This document shows positions 52,443 to 61,822 of a DNA stretch of 64,000 nucleotides, piece after piece. The notes under the pieces are model-generated. The model searched no databases. It had not been told where the DNA came from and worked only from the letters and a program-made list of their open reading frames with translations. This DNA is from UBA11574 sp963752565. GTDB lineage: Bacteria; Desulfobacterota; Desulfobacteria; Desulfobacterales; UBA11574. The DNA lies in assembly GCA_963752565.1 (NCBI GenBank), contig CAVVZC010000025.1, positions 1 through 64,000 of the forward strand, written 5' to 3'. Numbering within the stretch: the stretch's first letter is position 1; every line of letters begins with the position of its first letter. Position numbers and translations under genes: made by a program.

Positions 52443-53813
52443 ATGGATCTGTTTGAATACCGCGCCCAATTGGATGGCCATGTTTCACGACCTCTTGCGG
52501 ACAGAATGCGTCCCATGAATCTGGACGAGTTCATCGGGCAAAGGCATGCTGTTGGAGAGGGAACATTGATACGGCATGCCATTTTGAATGATCGGATTTT
52601 TTCCATGATCTTATGGGGTCCTCCGGGATGCGGAAAAACAACACTTGCCAGAATTTTTTCAAGCCATACGCGTTGTCATTTTGTCCATTTTTCTGCGGTT
52701 CTGTCAGGCGTTAAGGAGATCAGGTCGGTTATTGAGGATGCAAAAAACCAGCAAAAACTTTTTAGAAAAAAAACCGTTCTTTTTGTGGACGAGATTCATA
52801 GATTCAACAAGGCACAGCAGGATGCATTCCTTCATCACGTGGAGAGCGGACTCATCACTCTAATAGGCGCGACCACCGAAAATCCCTCATTTGAAGTGAT
52901 TCCGCCGCTGATGTCCAGATGTCGTGTGATAACGCTTAATCCGCTTTCAGCGAAAGATATTGACGCCATTATGCGCAGTGCCCTTAAAGACAGGGAGAGG
53001 GGCCTTGGGGACATGAATTTGATTATCGATGAGGATGCACTTTCTCATCTGGTCCGAATGTCAGACGGCGATGCCCGGACAGCACTCAACAGCCTTGAAA
53101 CAGCGGCATCTCTGATCGCATCGAGCCGCGAAGATCCATCAAGGGAAAAGCCTATAAATATAACACTTCAAGCTGTCGAACGCGTCATGGAACGAAAGGC
53201 GCTTTTGTATGATAAAACCGGTGATGAACACTATAATCTTATCTCCGCATTTCATAAGAGTTTAAGGGGGAGTGATCCGGATGCTTCAGCCTATTGGCTC
53301 GGTCGAATGCTGTTCGCCGGAGAAGATCCTTTTTACGTTGCACGAAGAATGGTCAGGTTTGCGTCCGAGGATATCGGGAATGCCGATCCTCGCGCCCTTG
53401 GGGTGGCATTGAGTGCCATGGAGGCCTTTCGGTTCCTCGGCCATCCGGAAGGAGAGCTGGCGCTTTTTCAGGCTGCCATCTATCTGGCTACAGCCCCGAA
53501 GAGCAACAGCATATACACCGCTTACGGAGCGGTTAAAGCGGTTATAGATAAACATGGGGCGCTAGGGGTTCCGCTCCATGTTCGCAATGCGCCGACTGCG
53601 CTGATGAGAGGGTTCGGTTATGGCAGAGATTACAGATATGCCCATGATTATAAAGATGCCTATGTTCCCCAGGACTATTTGCCAGAAAAACTTGAAGGCC
53701 GGTATTTTTATAAGCCCTCAGACAGAGGTTATGAAAGCCGTATAAAAGACTGGCTGGTTAAGTGGCGTAGTCTGAAACAAAAGGAAAAAGACGCTAAAAT
53801 AAATCAGAAGTAA
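52443..53813 (+). CDS. rarA: replication-associated recombination protein A
   Basis: A 456-residue AAA+ ATPase of the MgsA/WRNIP1 family. PLADRMRPMNLDEFIGQRH, WGPPGCGKTTLARIF (Walker A) and VLFVDEIHRFNKAQQDAFL (Walker B) are typical, as are LIGATTENPSFEV and the C-terminal tetramerisation part with VRNAPTALMRGFGYG. It acts at stalled replication forks. The ATG follows AAAAGGATT. It lies downstream of der in the same direction with a 112-bp gap. Confidence 0.95.
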   Translation: MDLFEYRAQLDGHVSRPLADRMRPMNLDEFIGQRHAVGEGTLIRHAILNDRIFSMILWGPPGCGKTTLARIFSSHTRCHFVHFSAVLSGVKEIRSVIEDAKNQQKLFRKKTVLFVDEIHRFNKAQQDAFLHHVESGLITLIGATTENPSFEVIPPLMSRCRVITLNPLSAKDIDAIMRSALKDRERGLGDMNLIIDEDALSHLVRMSDGDARTALNSLETAASLIASSREDPSREKPINITLQAVERVMERKALLYDKTGDEHYNLISAFHKSLRGSDPDASAYWLGRMLFAGEDPFYVARRMVRFASEDIGNADPRALGVALSAMEAFRFLGHPEGELALFQAAIYLATAPKSNSIYTAYGAVKAVIDKHGALGVPLHVRNAPTALMRGFGYGRDYRYAHDYKDAYVPQDYLPEKLEGRYFYKPSDRGYESRIKDWLVKWRSLKQKEKDAKINQK

Positions 53814-54017
53814 CCGGTATCCCTTTTTAATTTCATCTCTCGTTATTAAAGATGTCTCACGCCAGAGTCCCGGACGGCATCATCCACGGATCCCCTTTAA
53901 GCAAGTCCATACATCGGAAAATGACTTGACACCGATATAAAATAAAAATACAACGCAGCTTAATTTTCGAAGCGCTTATCAAATTTTAACTGAGTGTTAG
54001 CCATCGGAATTGCCAGA

Positions 54018-54713
54018 GTGGAACAGATTAAAGGGATCGTCGTAATTGTCGGAAACTTCGGTAGCGGGAAGACCGAAGTTTCCATAAACCTTGCCGTGAA
54101 TCAAAAGCGTGCGGGCGTAGATGTAAAGATCGCAGATCTTGATCTGGTTAATCCTTACTTTAGAACTCGAGAGGCAAGGATACCTCTTTCTATGATGGGG
54201 ATTGAGGTGGTTGTACCCGAGGAAAAGTACCTTCAGGCCGATCTGCCTATTTTGAGCCCTGCTGTAGCAGGATTAATCCGTCACCCGAGCGATTTGACAT
54301 TGATTGACGCCGGAGGCAATGATGTGGGAGCAACCGTCCTGGCAGCACTGGCCGATTCTTTCCGCAATAAACGAGTTCATATGTTGCAGGTGGTGAATCC
54401 CTTTCGACCGTTCACTGATACCATTGAAAGCTGCTTGAAAATGCGTGGTGAGATTGAAAAGACTTCGAAAATGACCATCAATGGAATCATCGGCAATGCA
54501 AACCTGATCGATGAAACTTCGGTTGATGATATATACAACGGATATGATTTTGTTAAAGCGTTGTCTGGCGAAAGCCGTCTGCCGCTAGAATTTATCACTG
54601 CCTCGGTAGAACTGTTGCCTGAGATAGATATGGGACGTTTTTCCTGTCCGGTGCTTCCCATAGAAAGACAGCTTGTTCCACCATGGAAAAAAGCCGTAAA
54701 ACTGAAAAAATAA
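54018..54713 (+). CDS. P-loop ATPase (CobQ/ParA-like) heading the kor cluster
   Basis: A 231-residue SIMIBI-class ATPase. VVIVGNFGSGKTEVSINLA is a Walker A of GxxGSGKT type, DVKIADLDLVNPYFRTREA resembles switch I and LTLIDAGGNDVGATVLAAL the Walker B/switch II. It has none of the DNA-segregation or flagellar context of ParA/MinD. The start is uncertain between GTG 53994 and GTG 54018. It precedes the ferredoxin subunit by 44 bases, so a role in assembling or regulating the oxidoreductase is inferred. Confidence 0.8.
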   Translation: MEQIKGIVVIVGNFGSGKTEVSINLAVNQKRAGVDVKIADLDLVNPYFRTREARIPLSMMGIEVVVPEEKYLQADLPILSPAVAGLIRHPSDLTLIDAGGNDVGATVLAALADSFRNKRVHMLQVVNPFRPFTDTIESCLKMRGEIEKTSKMTINGIIGNANLIDETSVDDIYNGYDFVKALSGESRLPLEFITASVELLPEIDMGRFSCPVLPIERQLVPPWKKAVKLKK

Positions 54714-54757
54714 GTTGTTCGTTGTTAAGCTTATAAATAAGAGAGGAGTTAGAACAT

Positions 54758-54994
54758 ATGCCATACAAACATACCATCGACAATAATCGATGCAAAGGAT
54801 GCGGGCTATGTGTGGCCGTTTGTCCAAAGAATGTTCTGGAAATGTCTGATGAAGTGAATTCTATGGGCTATTTTCCTGCGTATCAAGCGCGTCCTGAAGA
54901 CTGCGTATTCTGTACGACCTGCTGTATTATGTGTCCGGATGTGGCCATAACCATAATCAAAGTCGTTGAAGAAACGGAAGCGGCGGAAGAATAG
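54758..54994 (+). CDS. korD: 2-oxoacid:ferredoxin oxidoreductase, ferredoxin (delta) subunit
   Basis: A 78-residue ferredoxin with two 4Fe-4S clusters: CKGCGLCVAVCP near 12-23 and CVFCTTCCIMCP near 48-59. It fits KorD/OorD, which passes electrons from the TPP subunit. GAGAGGAGTTAG lies upstream. The start of korA follows 14 bases after its stop. Confidence 0.92.
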   Translation: MPYKHTIDNNRCKGCGLCVAVCPKNVLEMSDEVNSMGYFPAYQARPEDCVFCTTCCIMCPDVAITIIKVVEETEAAEE

Positions 54995-55007
54995 CTGGAG
55001 GAAAAAT

Positions 55008-56081
55008 ATGGGTAAAATATTAATGAAAGGAAATGAAGCAATTGGTGAGGCCGCAATCCGAGCCGGGTGTCTCAATTATTTTGCTTATCCAATTACCCCT
55101 CAATCTGAAGTCGCTGAATACCTTTCTCGCCGGATGCCTGAGGTCGGGGGTGTATTTTTGCAAGGTGAAAGTGAAGTTGCCGTGGGATATATGCTTTTCG
55201 GAGCTGCCGGGTGTGGTGCCCGGGTTTTTACCACGTCATCAAGTCCAGGGATAAGCCTGATGAGCGAAGCGATTAGTTATATCTCATCTGCCGAGCTTCC
55301 AGTGGTTTTTGTCAATATTGTCCGCGGGGGACCGGGATTGGGGGGGATATTGCCGTCCCAGGCGGATTATTTTCAGGCCACAAAGGGTGGCGGACATGGT
55401 GATTACAGATTGCTTGTCATGGCGCCGGCAAGTGTTCAGGAGGCCGTTGACATGGTCATGATGGCATTTCCACTGGCGGAAAAGTATCGAAACCCGGTGA
55501 TGATTCTAGGAGACGGATTGATCGGTCAGATGATGGAGCCCGTTGAATTTTCAGATCACCTTAAATCCGAACCGAGCAATAAGGATGACTGGGCAACAAA
55601 TGGAATGGACACCCGTAAGAGCAAAGAACGCAATCTGGTTAAATCCCTCTTTTTAGATGCGCAGCAACTGGAAGAACATAATTTAGTCTTAAAGGCCAAA
55701 TACGACCGCATGAAGCAAGAAGAGGTTCGATATGAACCGTATAACATCGATTCGGATTACCGCGCCCTTATTGTGAGCTACGGCACCATGAGCCGGGTGT
55801 GCAAAACCGCCATTGACAATATGAAGGCCGAAGGTATTGAGGTGTCCATGATAAGACCCCTGACCCTTTTTCCATTTCCTATAAATCCGATAAGGGAAGC
55901 AGCGTCAAAAGAGGTCTGCGAGGCCGTTGTCACTTTTGAGTTAAGCATGGGACAAATGGTTGAAGACGTAGAGCGGAGCGTTCAGGGGAAACGTCCGGTT
56001 TACTGGCATGGGAAGGCCGGCGGCGAAATACCCACACCTGAAGAAGTTATTGATGCGGTTAAATCCTTTATTAAAACATGA
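55008..56081 (+). CDS. korA: 2-oxoacid:ferredoxin oxidoreductase, alpha subunit
   Basis: A 357-residue subunit of the 2-oxoglutarate:ferredoxin oxidoreductase type. KGNEAIGEAAIRAGCLNYFAYPITPQSE is the N-terminal pyrimidine-domain signature and GARVFTTSSSPGISLMSEAI follows; the C-terminal transketolase-like part has DYRALIVSYGTMSRV and MIRPLTLFPFP. The separate TPP subunit is the next gene. The ATG is behind TGGAGGAAAAAT. Substrate: 2-oxoglutarate most likely; 2-oxoisovalerate is the alternative. Confidence 0.93.
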   Translation: MGKILMKGNEAIGEAAIRAGCLNYFAYPITPQSEVAEYLSRRMPEVGGVFLQGESEVAVGYMLFGAAGCGARVFTTSSSPGISLMSEAISYISSAELPVVFVNIVRGGPGLGGILPSQADYFQATKGGGHGDYRLLVMAPASVQEAVDMVMMAFPLAEKYRNPVMILGDGLIGQMMEPVEFSDHLKSEPSNKDDWATNGMDTRKSKERNLVKSLFLDAQQLEEHNLVLKAKYDRMKQEEVRYEPYNIDSDYRALIVSYGTMSRVCKTAIDNMKAEGIEVSMIRPLTLFPFPINPIREAASKEVCEAVVTFELSMGQMVEDVERSVQGKRPVYWHGKAGGEIPTPEEVIDAVKSFIKT

Positions 56082-56131
56082 TGAACTCAAAAATATAGAA
56101 ATCATCACCTATGGTATAAGGAGTAGATATA

Positions 56132-56869
56132 ATGGCAAAAACATACGAGAAGCCCGAGGCTCTTTCTGACCAGGTTACCCATTACTGTCCGGGTTGTACC
56201 CATGGTGTTATCCACCGATTGGTGGCTGAAGTTATCGACGAGTTGGGGATTCGGGACAGGACAGTCGGCATTGCACCTGTTGGGTGTGCTGTTTTGGCCT
56301 ATAATTATTTCACGTTCGACTTTCAAGAGGCAGCCCACGGTCGGGCGCCGGCTATGGCTACCGGTATTAAACGGGTTCGGCCTGACCTCATTGTTTTTAC
56401 CTATCAGGGTGACGGCGATCTGGCAAGTATCGGAATGGGAGAAATCATACATGCGGCCAATCGCGGAGAAAAGTTTACCACGATATTTGTAAACAATACG
56501 GTTTACGGAATGACCGGCGGGCAGATGGCACCCACCACGTTGCAGGGACAGCGAACCACAACCTCCCCTGCCGGACGCGATGTTGAGGATGTCGGTATGC
56601 CCATCAAAGTTGCCGAGTTGATTTCCGGTCTTCAAACACCTGCATATATCACAAGACAGGCGGTGTTAAAGCCAAAGTATATTGTCAGGGCCAAGAAATC
56701 GATTAAACAGGCGTTCCAGTATCAAATGGAAGGCCGGTGTTTCAGCCTGGTGGAATTTGTCAGCACCTGTCCGACCAACTGGGGGATGACGCCGGTGGAG
56801 TCGATTCAGTGGGCCGAAGAAAATATGCTTCCCTATTACCAGCTGGGCGAATTTAAAACGCCCGATTAA
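56132..56869 (+). CDS. korB: 2-oxoacid:ferredoxin oxidoreductase, beta (TPP) subunit
   Basis: A 245-residue thiamine diphosphate subunit. YCPGCTHGVIHRLVAE and TYQGDGDLASIGMGEIIHAANRG form the TPP site with G-D-G, then VNNTVYGMTGGQMAPTT is the metal-binding part. CPTNW near the C-terminus is conserved. It has an AAGGAG site and is co-transcribed with korA and korC. Confidence 0.95.
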   Translation: MAKTYEKPEALSDQVTHYCPGCTHGVIHRLVAEVIDELGIRDRTVGIAPVGCAVLAYNYFTFDFQEAAHGRAPAMATGIKRVRPDLIVFTYQGDGDLASIGMGEIIHAANRGEKFTTIFVNNTVYGMTGGQMAPTTLQGQRTTTSPAGRDVEDVGMPIKVAELISGLQTPAYITRQAVLKPKYIVRAKKSIKQAFQYQMEGRCFSLVEFVSTCPTNWGMTPVESIQWAEENMLPYYQLGEFKTPD

Positions 56870-56884
56870 TTTGAGGAGGACTGA

Positions 56885-57424
56885 ATGCAAAATGAAGTGA
56901 TGTTTGCCGGTTTTGGGGGTCAAGGCATTCTGTTGATAGGGAATATTCTTGCGCATGCTGCTATGGAACAAGGTTCTGAAGTGGCTTGGGTTCCGTCCTA
57001 TGGTCCGGAGATGCGAGGCGGGACGGCCTATTGCCTGGTGGTAATCAGTGACCGGTCCATCGGTTCGCCGATTATCAGGCACCCCATGCACCTTATTGCC
57101 ATGAATCGTCCTTCTTTGGAAAAATTTGCACCGGTGGTAAAACCAGACGGAATTGTGGTGATCAACAGTTCACTAATTCCCGTATCTTCTGGCCGTGATG
57201 ATGTTGATGAATTGTTGGTGCCGGCAAATGATATTGCAAAAGATTTAGGGAGTGTGAAGGTTGCCAATATCGTGGCGCTTGGCGCTTTCGTTGCCCGCAG
57301 CAAAATTGTCGATTTTGAACGGATTCAAAAGTGTGTGCAAGAGCAGTTTGCTTCAAAAGAAAAGCTTATTCCCATCAATATGGCAGCGCTTGATGCGGGC
57401 CAAAAGGCCGCCTCAAACACGTGA
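56885..57424 (+). CDS. korC: 2-oxoacid:ferredoxin oxidoreductase, gamma subunit
   Basis: A 179-residue gamma subunit with the signature FAGFGGQGILLIGNILAHAAM at the N-terminus and VPSYGPEMRGGTAYCLVVIS. It binds the CoA side of the reaction in the KGOR/POR family. An excellent TGAGGAGGACTGA site precedes the ATG 15 bases after korB. It completes a korDABC set. Confidence 0.95.
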   Translation: MQNEVMFAGFGGQGILLIGNILAHAAMEQGSEVAWVPSYGPEMRGGTAYCLVVISDRSIGSPIIRHPMHLIAMNRPSLEKFAPVVKPDGIVVINSSLIPVSSGRDDVDELLVPANDIAKDLGSVKVANIVALGAFVARSKIVDFERIQKCVQEQFASKEKLIPINMAALDAGQKAASNT

Positions 57425-57458
57425 AATATCCGGGCTAAGTTGAAATAAGGCAAAAACC

Positions 57459-58547
57459 ATGAAACTATCTGTTCCAGACTACATTTTATCGATAAAACCG
57501 TATACACCCGGGAAACCTCTGGAAGAGCTCGAAAGAGAATATGGTATTGAAGATTCCATAAAGCTTGCCTCTAATGAAAATCCTTTAGGCCCATCTCCCG
57601 TGGCGGTTGCGGCCATTAAAGAATCCATCACTAAATTGAACCGCTATCCCGATGGAAGCGGGCATAATCTTATCCGAAAAATTTCGAATCATATCGGGTT
57701 TTCACCACAACACATCGTTTTGGGCAACGGCTCAGACGAAATTATCGGTATGCTTGCCTATGCCATGCTGCAGCCGGGTGACGAGGTCATATTGCCCATT
57801 CCTTCTTTTCTCATGTATGAAATAATGGTTCGTGGCACCGGCGCAACACCGGTATTTTCTCCTTTGACATCGTTGTCAATCGATCTGGAAGGAATAAAGA
57901 AAAAGGTTACATCAAAAACCCGGATGATTTTTCTGTGTAATCCCAACAATCCCACAGGGACTGTTATTTCTAAAAAAGATTTTGAGAATTTTATACAAGA
58001 GATGCCGTCCGAGGTGATTGTCGTGGTGGATGAGGCGTATATTGAATTTGTGCGTGATCAAAATTGTGTCAAAAGTTTTGAATATTTGGACAATATAACG
58101 CCGTTGGTTACGCTTCGGACCTTTTCCAAAGCGTATGGTCTGGCCGGACTTCGTATCGGTTATGGCGTTATGCCGGTGGAGATTGCAGATATTTTAAACA
58201 GAATAAGACTCCCTTTCAACACCAATTCATTGGCTCAGGCCGGCGCTGGTGCAGCGCTTGAGGACAAAATATTCCTTGAAAAAGTCATTTCTTTGGTTCA
58301 TGAAGGTCTTGATTTTCTATACGATGCTGTAAGCAGTTTGGGGATAAACTATTTTCCTACACAGACCAATTTTTTCCTGATCGATGTTCGTAAAGACGCC
58401 GATGAAATTTACGAAGATATGCTCCGGCAAGGGGTTATTGTCAGATCAATGAAATCGTATGGTTATCCCAATTATATTCGAATCAATGTCGGACTTCATG
58501 AAGAGAATGTCCGATTTTTAAAAGCGCTTGAGAAAAGTCTGGCGTGA
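57459..58547 (+). CDS. hisC: histidinol-phosphate aminotransferase
   Basis: A 362-residue PLP enzyme of fold type I. LASNENPLGPSPVAVAAI, GNGSDEIIGMLAYAML, FLCNPNNPTGTVI and TFSKAYGLAGLRIGYG (Schiff-base Lys224) are diagnostic of HisC. It makes histidinol phosphate from imidazoleacetol phosphate and glutamate. It is followed directly by cmk and rpsA; no other his biosynthetic gene is near. Confidence 0.95.
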   Translation: MKLSVPDYILSIKPYTPGKPLEELEREYGIEDSIKLASNENPLGPSPVAVAAIKESITKLNRYPDGSGHNLIRKISNHIGFSPQHIVLGNGSDEIIGMLAYAMLQPGDEVILPIPSFLMYEIMVRGTGATPVFSPLTSLSIDLEGIKKKVTSKTRMIFLCNPNNPTGTVISKKDFENFIQEMPSEVIVVVDEAYIEFVRDQNCVKSFEYLDNITPLVTLRTFSKAYGLAGLRIGYGVMPVEIADILNRIRLPFNTNSLAQAGAGAALEDKIFLEKVISLVHEGLDFLYDAVSSLGINYFPTQTNFFLIDVRKDADEIYEDMLRQGVIVRSMKSYGYPNYIRINVGLHEENVRFLKALEKSLA

Positions 58548-58566
58548 AAAAAGTTATCGCTTTCAA

Positions 58567-59232
58567 ATGAAACGACTGCTTATTACGATAGACGGCCCTT
58601 CGGGAGCAGGTAAAACAACGGTTAGCCGGATACTGGCCGATCGTCTCGGGTACAGGTATATTGACACGGGTGCCCTTTACAGAGGTGTCGCTGTGGCAGC
58701 CATATCATCAGGCCTAAATCCGGATGACGATAACGGCCTCGAAAAGCTGTGCAATACTCTGAAAATAAGTTTTGTGTTGGATAAAAAGGGATTGCGGCTA
58801 ATGTTAAATGGTTCAGATATTACCGATCAAATCAGGACCCCTGAAATAACAATGTTTGCTTCGGCTGTTTCTGCAAGGCCGGTTGTGAGGCGTTTTCTTT
58901 TGAATTTGCAAAGGGATTTGGGAAGGGAGAAGGGGGTTGTATTTGAAGGGCGTGACATGGGAACCGTGGTATTCCCAGGTGCTGATGTGAAGTTTTTTAT
59001 GGATGCATCTCCAAAAATCAGGGCTAAAAGGCGATACAAAGAATTAAAATCAATAAACCCTCAACCCTTAGAAGCGGTTGAAAAGGAAATGGACCGTAGA
59101 GATAAAAATGACAGCACCAGAGATTTAGCGCCATTAAAGCCGGCAGAAGATGCGATTCGAATAGATTCAACCGATCTTTCGATTGAAACTGTTGTTGAGC
59201 GAATGGTGACCATTATCGAAACTCTAACATAG
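58567..59232 (+). CDS. cmk: cytidylate kinase
   Basis: A 222-residue (d)CMP kinase. TIDGPSGAGKTTVSRILADRL (P-loop), YIDTGALYRGVAVAA and FEGRDMGTVVFPGADVKFFMDASP are typical, and RDKNDSTRDLAPLKPAEDA ends the lid region. The ATG at 58567 lies 19 bases after the hisC stop; a longer frame would overlap it. cmk-rpsA adjacency is widely conserved. Confidence 0.96.
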   Translation: MKRLLITIDGPSGAGKTTVSRILADRLGYRYIDTGALYRGVAVAAISSGLNPDDDNGLEKLCNTLKISFVLDKKGLRLMLNGSDITDQIRTPEITMFASAVSARPVVRRFLLNLQRDLGREKGVVFEGRDMGTVVFPGADVKFFMDASPKIRAKRRYKELKSINPQPLEAVEKEMDRRDKNDSTRDLAPLKPAEDAIRIDSTDLSIETVVERMVTIIETLT

Positions 59233-59599
59233 TGTTTTGGTTCGAAAATACATCGACTTTCTTTTATGGATCTAATAAAAATATCTGCTTAAACGGCACC
59301 GATTTCTAAGTGGGCAATTTCTTTTTGAATCTTATCAATTTATTCGTCATTCCAAGTTTAAGCGAATTGATTGAGTTTAAATAATTTTCTCAAATTTCGC
59401 ATTCATATAAATTTTACCTTAAAAAATTTTCCCGGTCTGCTTCGCTATATTGACGTTGCTGGAAATAAAGGGTGTGAAACTCGAGTAATATATTTAAAAT
59501 AATCATTGTTTTTTGGAAATGAGTCTGATAGCAATATCGTTTATGCTATATTTAACAGATTATAGCAAAATAAAAATGGTTTAGGGGGTATTGTATTTA
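59233..59599. other. 367-bp gene-free region before rpsA
   Basis: It contains repeat A copy 5 (59424-59490) and otherwise only AT-rich sequence. No gene is seen. It separates cmk from rpsA, which are usually close. Confidence 0.6.
59424..59490 (+). repeat. dispersed repeat A, copy 5
   Basis: It reads AAATTTTCCCGGTCTGCTTC, then TATATTGACGTTGCTGGAAA and TAAAGGGTGTGAAACTCGAG. It is the best plus-strand copy, oriented with rpsA and about 110 bases upstream of its start. Confidence 0.85.
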
Positions 59600-61609
59600 A
59601 TGGAAAATTTTGAAACAAATGATTCAAACAAAAATTTGACGAATGAGACATCCAGTGAACAGTCAAATGAGGAAGGTATTAAGGAACAAGACGTATTGAA
59701 AACAGATTTATCTGAAGAAGAAACACCATCTGATGATGTTCAAGATCCGGTTAACGGTTCGGCAGATGCTCAGAAAACAACTTCAGACTCTAAAGAAGAT
59801 CAAGAAACAATCGGTGCTTTGGAAGAAGTTGCGGAAATAATCGGTGATTCGGAAGAAGTTGCGGAAATAATCGGTGATTCGGAAGAAAGTCCTGTTACAC
59901 TCGAAGGCTCTGAAGAAGCAGACAAGCCAAGTGAAAACATGGGCGACATGATGGATATGTACGAGGAGAGCTTTAAGCGATTCGCTGAAGGTGAAGTTGT
60001 TACCGGAAAAATAATTTCCGTAGATAAGGATTATGTCCTTGTTGATATTGGGTACAAATCAGAAGGGCAAATAAGGATTCAAGAATTTCAAGATGAAGAC
60101 GGAAACTTAATTGCCAATGACGGAGATTCGGTTGATGTAATGGTGGAATGGTGGGATGATGAAGAAGAGCGCGTCATCCTTTCCAAAGAAAAAGCCGCTA
60201 AAGTAAAAGTATGGGAAGAGATTAAGAAATCTTACGACGAAGATCAAACTGTGAAAGGCGTTATTGTCAATCGCGTCAAGGGAGGATTTTCCGTAGACAT
60301 TGGTGTTCAGGCATTTCTGCCCGGTTCGCAGGCGGATTTGCGTCCCATTCGCAACCTTGATGAAATGGTTGGGAAGACATTTACTTTCAAGATCTTAAAA
60401 TATAATCGAAAACGGAGTAATATCGTTTTATCCAGGCGAATCATTCTTGAAGAAGAACGCGATTCCAAGCGATCTGCAACACTGGAAAGCATTGAAGACG
60501 ATAAAATTGTTGATGGTATTGTAAAGAATATAACCGAATATGGTGTATTTGTCGACCTTGGCGGTGTAGATGGTCTTCTTCATATTACGGACATTTCATG
60601 GGGACGGGTTAAACATCCATCGGAGCTTTTTTCCGTCGGTGACAAAATAACCGTGAAAATTTTAAGCTTTGATATTGAACGGGAGAGAGTTTCCTTGGGA
60701 ATGAAACAACTTACCGAGGACCCCTGGTTGGCAGCCACAGAAAAATATCCCATAGGTTCCCGTGTTAATGGAAAGGTCGTCAGTCTAACAGATTATGGTG
60801 CATTTGTTGAACTGGAGGAAGGTATCGAAGGGCTGATTCACGTTTCTGAAATGTCGTGGACCCGAAAGATTCGTCATCCCTCTAAGGTTGTTTCCGTGAG
60901 CGATGTGGTTGATACTGTAGTGCTGGATATCAAGCCTGAAAGCAGACGGATTTCTTTGGGCATGAAGCAGGTTGTTCCCAATCCTTGGGATGTTATTAGT
61001 GAAAAGTATCCGGTCGGAACCACCATTGAAGGCAAAATAAAGAATATCACCGACTTCGGCCTTTTCATCGGCATTGGTGAAGGGATTGATGGGCTTGTAC
61101 ATATTTCCGATATTTCCTGGATAAAGCGGATAAAACATCCATCGGAGTTATATAAAAAAGGCGACGTGGTTCAGGCCATCGTATTAGATATTGAAAAAGA
61201 GAATGAAAGGTTTTCACTGGGGATCAAGCAATTACAGGAAGACCCTTGGAAAACGGTTGCTGAACGGTATGAAGTTGGAAAAGAGATAACAGGTACGGTG
61301 ACCAACCTGACCGACTTTGGGGTTTTTGTAGAAATCGAGGAAGGGATAGAAGGGCTTGTTCATGTATCTGAAATTAGTAAAGAAAAGATAAAGACCCCCA
61401 TCGGCAAATTCAGTATCGGCGATGTTATTACAGCCAAAGTTATGAATATCAACAGTCAGGAAAGGCGAATCGGCCTTTCAATCAAGCGACTGGAAATCGA
61501 AAGCGAACAGAGCTTGTTAAGCGAATATGTCAATAACGCTAGGACCTCGACGTCAACTTTTGGAGAAATTTTGCGGGAAAACCTTCAAGAAAAGTTAAAT
61601 GGGGAATAG
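59600..61609 (+). CDS. rpsA: 30S ribosomal protein S1
   Basis: A 669-residue protein with six S1 OB-fold domains (starting about residues 130, 215, 300, 387, 475 and 562), e.g. ITEYGVFVDLGGVDGLLHI and LTDYGAFVELEEGIEGLIHV. It binds mRNA on the 30S subunit. The first 120 residues form an unusual acidic, Ser/Glu/Asp-rich extension that contains a perfect 30-bp tandem duplication (59821-59880) encoding EEVAEIIGDS-type units. ATG 59600 follows GGGGGT; TTG 59591 is too close to that site. Confidence 0.96.
   Translation: MENFETNDSNKNLTNETSSEQSNEEGIKEQDVLKTDLSEEETPSDDVQDPVNGSADAQKTTSDSKEDQETIGALEEVAEIIGDSEEVAEIIGDSEESPVTLEGSEEADKPSENMGDMMDMYEESFKRFAEGEVVTGKIISVDKDYVLVDIGYKSEGQIRIQEFQDEDGNLIANDGDSVDVMVEWWDDEEERVILSKEKAAKVKVWEEIKKSYDEDQTVKGVIVNRVKGGFSVDIGVQAFLPGSQADLRPIRNLDEMVGKTFTFKILKYNRKRSNIVLSRRIILEEERDSKRSATLESIEDDKIVDGIVKNITEYGVFVDLGGVDGLLHITDISWGRVKHPSELFSVGDKITVKILSFDIERERVSLGMKQLTEDPWLAATEKYPIGSRVNGKVVSLTDYGAFVELEEGIEGLIHVSEMSWTRKIRHPSKVVSVSDVVDTVVLDIKPESRRISLGMKQVVPNPWDVISEKYPVGTTIEGKIKNITDFGLFIGIGEGIDGLVHISDISWIKRIKHPSELYKKGDVVQAIVLDIEKENERFSLGIKQLQEDPWKTVAERYEVGKEITGTVTNLTDFGVFVEIEEGIEGLVHVSEISKEKIKTPIGKFSIGDVITAKVMNINSQERRIGLSIKRLEIESEQSLLSEYVNNARTSTSTFGEILRENLQEKLNGE
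59821..59880 (+). repeat. perfect 30-bp tandem duplication inside rpsA
   Basis: Two exact copies, 59821-59850 and 59851-59880, keep the frame and add ten residues each. A third copy begins (GGAAGAA) and then diverges. Confidence 0.9.
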
Positions 61610-61822
61610 ATAGAGCATCCAGTCCCAAAAGAGCCCGCTTTCACCGATACGGCCCGGAAGGCAGTGGTAAAAATACCAAAAATAACATACATGCTAAGAG
61701 GATGGGAATTTTAGCCCGCCGTAGGCGGGTACACTTTTCGCTGATTCGATCCCGCAGGTTTACCTGCGGGAGTTTCATAAAATCGTTACACGATTTTATT
61801 ATCAAATGACAAGTACAGCATT
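61610..61822. other. 213-bp gap with G/C hairpins
   Basis: The hairpins CCCGCC-GTA-GGCGGG (about 61714-61728) and CCCGCAGG-TTTA-CCTGCGGG (about 61752-61771) lie between rpsA and sppA. The second is followed by AGTTTCATAAAATCG with a small hairpin, not a clear T-run. They may end or process rpsA mRNA. Confidence 0.5.

Noticed and set aside
59821..59880. Short direct repeat considered as a CRISPR unit
   Set aside because: The two copies are adjacent without spacers and lie in frame inside rpsA.
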